Below are positions 6,319-7,784 of a stretch of 7,784 bases of DNA, in pieces (the first letter of the stretch is position 1; every line of letters begins with the position of its first letter). Source of the DNA: Coriobacteriia bacterium (GTDB lineage: Bacteria; Actinomycetota; Coriobacteriia; Anaerosomatales; JAHIQC01). Where the stretch lies: the NCBI GenBank assembly GCA_030653635.1, contig JAURYZ010000173.1:1-7784 (forward strand), read 5' to 3'. The translations under genes and the position numbers were made by a program. The notes under the pieces were generated by a model, which was given only the letters and a program-made list of their open reading frames with translations, ran no database searches and was not told the DNA's origin.

Positions 6319-7086
6319 TCACCTCCTCGGCTCGTGGAATCTGAGCTGGGTGGCTCCGACCTCGATAAGGTCTCCATCGCGCAGGCGCGCATGCTTTACT
6401 CCATCGCCGTTCAGGCGCGTTCCGTTGGTGGACCCTAAATCCTCGATCGCCCAACCGTCGCCTTCGCGCGTGAACGCCGCGTGCCTACGTGAGACGTTCA
6501 CGTCTCCGAGCGTGATCTCGCACTCGGCGAGTCGTCCGATAACCAGCCGCTCACCTTCCAGCGCGATATCGTGGTGCAGGTCGCTTACCGTGACGGTCGC
6601 CAAGACGTGAATCCCGGTTGAGGGAAGGGAGGCTGGCGCTGGTGATGTCGGCACGGGTGATGCGTTGATGTCAGCATCGGCTTCGAGCTCTTGCTCACCA
6701 GGGTGCGCGGGCGCAGCAGCAGAGCTCATCTCGGCGGCGACCCGAAACCGGCCGAGCTTCAGGCCCTCATGGACCGAGAACACGATCAAGGGTCGAGTGG
6801 CGAGTTTGTACCCACGTTCCTCGGCATGTCCCGTGAGAAAGGTTGCGAGCTCACCTGCGAGTGTAGTGGTGAAATCCCCGAACTCCTCGGCGTCGTCTAT
6901 GGAGATCTGAACCGAGAAGCGGGTGGGAGCGTACACGATTGCGACGCCGACCTGGCGACGGTCGTCCATGGCGCGTGCGAGAGCCTTGGCGATCTCGGCC
7001 GGCTGTACAGGCGAGCGGAACGCCCCAGCGAAAAGGCCCTCGATGGCGCCGCCGACCCGGTCCTCGAAATCCGAAAGCAGGCTCAC
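6319..7086 (-). CDS. fhaA: FHA-domain protein with FhaA N-terminal domain
   Basis: This is a cytoplasmic phospho-Thr reader. In mycobacteria FhaA binds phosphorylated MviN/MurJ and restrains peptidoglycan precursor export. It has 255 residues, about half the mycobacterial length because the Gly/Pro/Gln-rich linker is short. The N-terminal domain (about 4-118, FhaA_N/DUF3662 family) shows the family pattern FEDRVGGAIEGLF (7-19) and QPAEIAKALARAMD (28-41). An Ala/Pro/Ser/Glu-rich, probably disordered linker spans about 121-157. The FHA domain (about 160-252) has GR (184-185), SRRH (199-202) and STNGT (219-223), all the phosphate-binding positions. The start is GTG with AAGGGA eleven bases upstream, a slightly long spacing. 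The gene ends AGG AGG TGA, and those two Arg codons serve as the Shine-Dalgarno of fhaB. It begins 31 bp after the truncated membrane-protein gene. Confidence 0.93.
   Translation of the reverse strand: MSLLSDFEDRVGGAIEGLFAGAFRSPVQPAEIAKALARAMDDRRQVGVAIVYAPTRFSVQISIDDAEEFGDFTTTLAGELATFLTGHAEERGYKLATRPLIVFSVHEGLKLGRFRVAAEMSSAAAPAHPGEQELEADADINASPVPTSPAPASLPSTGIHVLATVTVSDLHHDIALEGERLVIGRLAECEITLGDVNVSRRHAAFTREGDGWAIEDLGSTNGTRLNGDGVKHARLRDGDLIEVGATQLRFHEPRR
6322..6327 (-). promoter_or_regulatory. Ribosome binding site of fhaB inside the fhaA coding end
   Basis: The last two sense codons of fhaA, AGG AGG, form a perfect Shine-Dalgarno seven bases before the fhaB ATG at 6314. It fixes the fhaB start and links translation of the two FHA genes. 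Confidence 0.88.
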
Positions 7087-7097
7087 GTGTTTCGGTA

Positions 7098-7103
7098 TCC
7101 CTT
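7098..7103 (-). promoter_or_regulatory. Likely ribosome binding site of fhaA
   Basis: The minus strand reads AAGGGA in the 31-bp gap before fhaA, eleven bases ahead of the GTG at 7086. The spacing is longer than ideal, but no better start codon is in frame, and the conserved FhaA_N domain begins at once after this GTG. Confidence 0.5.
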
Positions 7104-7117
7104 CGAGTGCGTCGTGA

Positions 7118-7784
7118 TCACTCTTCTTCGGCGCGAGGCGGTGCCCCGGCCGCTCCGACCAGTACGACCAGTATAAGTGAGGCGGACAGGTACGGCAGAA
7201 GTCCCTGACCGCTCCAAGTCATCGAGCCGTTGAGCGCGAAGGAGAGCAGCGTGGCTAGAGTGTATCCGCCCCATATCGTCGCGCCCCCAAGACCGGCACC
7301 GACAAACGACGAGAGCCGGGTGCCCCGAGAGCATGCCAGCGACATGATCGCAGCCGCGGCGGCCCACGTGGCGACGATTACCAGCGGGGAGGGCTCAGAG
7401 AGCAGGGTCCGAACGCTACCTGCGATCACGCGCGAGCCAAGCGGGTCGGCAAAGAAGCGCCAGTCCACGCCAAGGTAGGGCGCACGACCCCCCGATGCGG
7501 CCGATACGAGCAGCGTGACGATGGCGCTGTATGCCCCAAGCGCGGCCGCACGCAGCGGTGTGAGCCAAAAGCCCAGCAAAAGCGGCGTGGCGATTGGTAT
7601 CTTGGCCACGCCGAGAGCCGGGCCCATCAACGTGGCGGCGAAACCGGCGTCGGTGCGCCCCGCGAACCACCAAACCAGCGAACCGGTGAGGCCCAAAGCC
7701 ACTGCCATCGGCCACCATCCAGATATGGCCATCGCACCCAGGAACAGAACAAGCCCGAGAAGCGAGCCTAGGCCGGGCGCCAAT
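7118..7784 (-). CDS. Polytopic membrane protein of unknown function (5' end beyond the window)
   Basis: About 221 residues are visible up to TGA at 7118-7120. I do not recognise the family. The chain is strongly hydrophobic, with about six or seven likely membrane segments (roughly 4-20, 23-41, 50-71, 76-97, 133-150, 158-182 and 192-213). A more polar loop at 98-131 contains DWRFFADP (107-114), and the end is short and acidic (AEEE). A TTG at 7783 could in theory be a start. But the frame is open to the edge, no ribosome binding site can be seen, and the sequence enters directly into a membrane segment, so it is more likely an internal Leu of a longer protein. It lies 31 bp before fhaA in the same direction and is probably part of the operon. 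One possibility is the membrane half of a larger signalling protein such as a kinase, but nothing in the visible part proves this. Confidence 0.8.
   Translation of the reverse strand, partial: LAPGLGSLLGLVLFLGAMAISGWWPMAVALGLTGSLVWWFAGRTDAGFAATLMGPALGVAKIPIATPLLLGFWLTPLRAAALGAYSAIVTLLVSAASGGRAPYLGVDWRFFADPLGSRVIAGSVRTLLSEPSPLVIVATWAAAAAIMSLACSRGTRLSSFVGAGLGGATIWGGYTLATLLSFALNGSMTWSGQGLLPYLSASLILVVLVGAAGAPPRAEEE

Noticed and set aside
6315..6392. Upstream extension of fhaB starting at an ATG at 6392
   Set aside because: This would add 26 polar residues encoded within the fhaA FHA domain. The internal ATG at 6314 has a perfect AGGAGG and begins directly with the membrane segment.
5392..6438. 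Long open frame on the plus strand (348 codons)
   Set aside because: It lies opposite fhaA, fhaB and pstP, all of which have clear domain motifs and start signals. Long antisense frames are common in GC-rich DNA, and the translation is low-complexity and Arg/Ser-rich with no recognisable domain.
7781..7783. TTG as the true start of the membrane-protein gene
   Set aside because: It lies one base from the window edge, no ribosome binding site can be seen, and the chain enters a membrane segment at once, which suggests an internal Leu of a longer protein.

Overview
The window carries one gene cluster, entirely on the minus strand. It runs from a truncated membrane-protein gene at the right edge (7784) down to a PASTA-domain Ser/Thr kinase gene ending at 95. 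Base composition is GC-rich, GTG starts are used, and the order FhaA - FhaB - PstP-type phosphatase - RodA - PbpA - PASTA kinase is the classic actinobacterial cell-wall-growth and Ser/Thr phosphorylation locus. Placement in Actinomycetota is well supported by gene content and order. A deep-branching class such as Coriobacteriia is only an inference, based on the fused RodA-PbpA gene and the lack of a separate pknA-like gene.

Layout in the direction of transcription: (1) 7784-7118, the C-terminal part of a polytopic membrane protein I do not recognise. (2) 7086-6319, FhaA-like protein (FhaA N-terminal domain plus FHA). (3) 6314-5895, FhaB-like membrane-anchored FHA protein. (4) 5898-4789, PP2C-family phosphatase with one membrane segment and an extracytoplasmic C-terminal domain. 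(5) 4783-2051, a single 910-residue protein joining a RodA-type SEDS glycosyltransferase to a PbpA-type class B transpeptidase. (6) A 132-bp spacer with a tandem repeat, a small dyad, a -10-like box and a hairpin. (7) 1918-95, a PknB-type kinase with four PASTA repeats. At 1-55 there may be the tail of a convergent plus-strand gene, followed by a GC-rich hairpin.

Genes 2 to 5 are packed with gaps of 4, -4 and 5 bp, so they are very probably one translationally coupled operon. The kinase sits after the only sizeable spacer and may have its own expression control. Functionally the cluster is a closed circuit. The PASTA kinase senses cell-wall fragments or lipid II and phosphorylates Thr residues, the two FHA proteins read phospho-Thr, the PP2C enzyme removes phosphate, and the fused RodA-PbpA enzyme polymerises and cross-links peptidoglycan.

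The most notable observation is the fusion of polymerase and cross-linking enzyme in one chain, with every catalytic motif of both halves intact and a membrane topology that makes the fusion feasible. I saw no tRNA or rRNA gene, CRISPR array, insertion sequence or attachment site.
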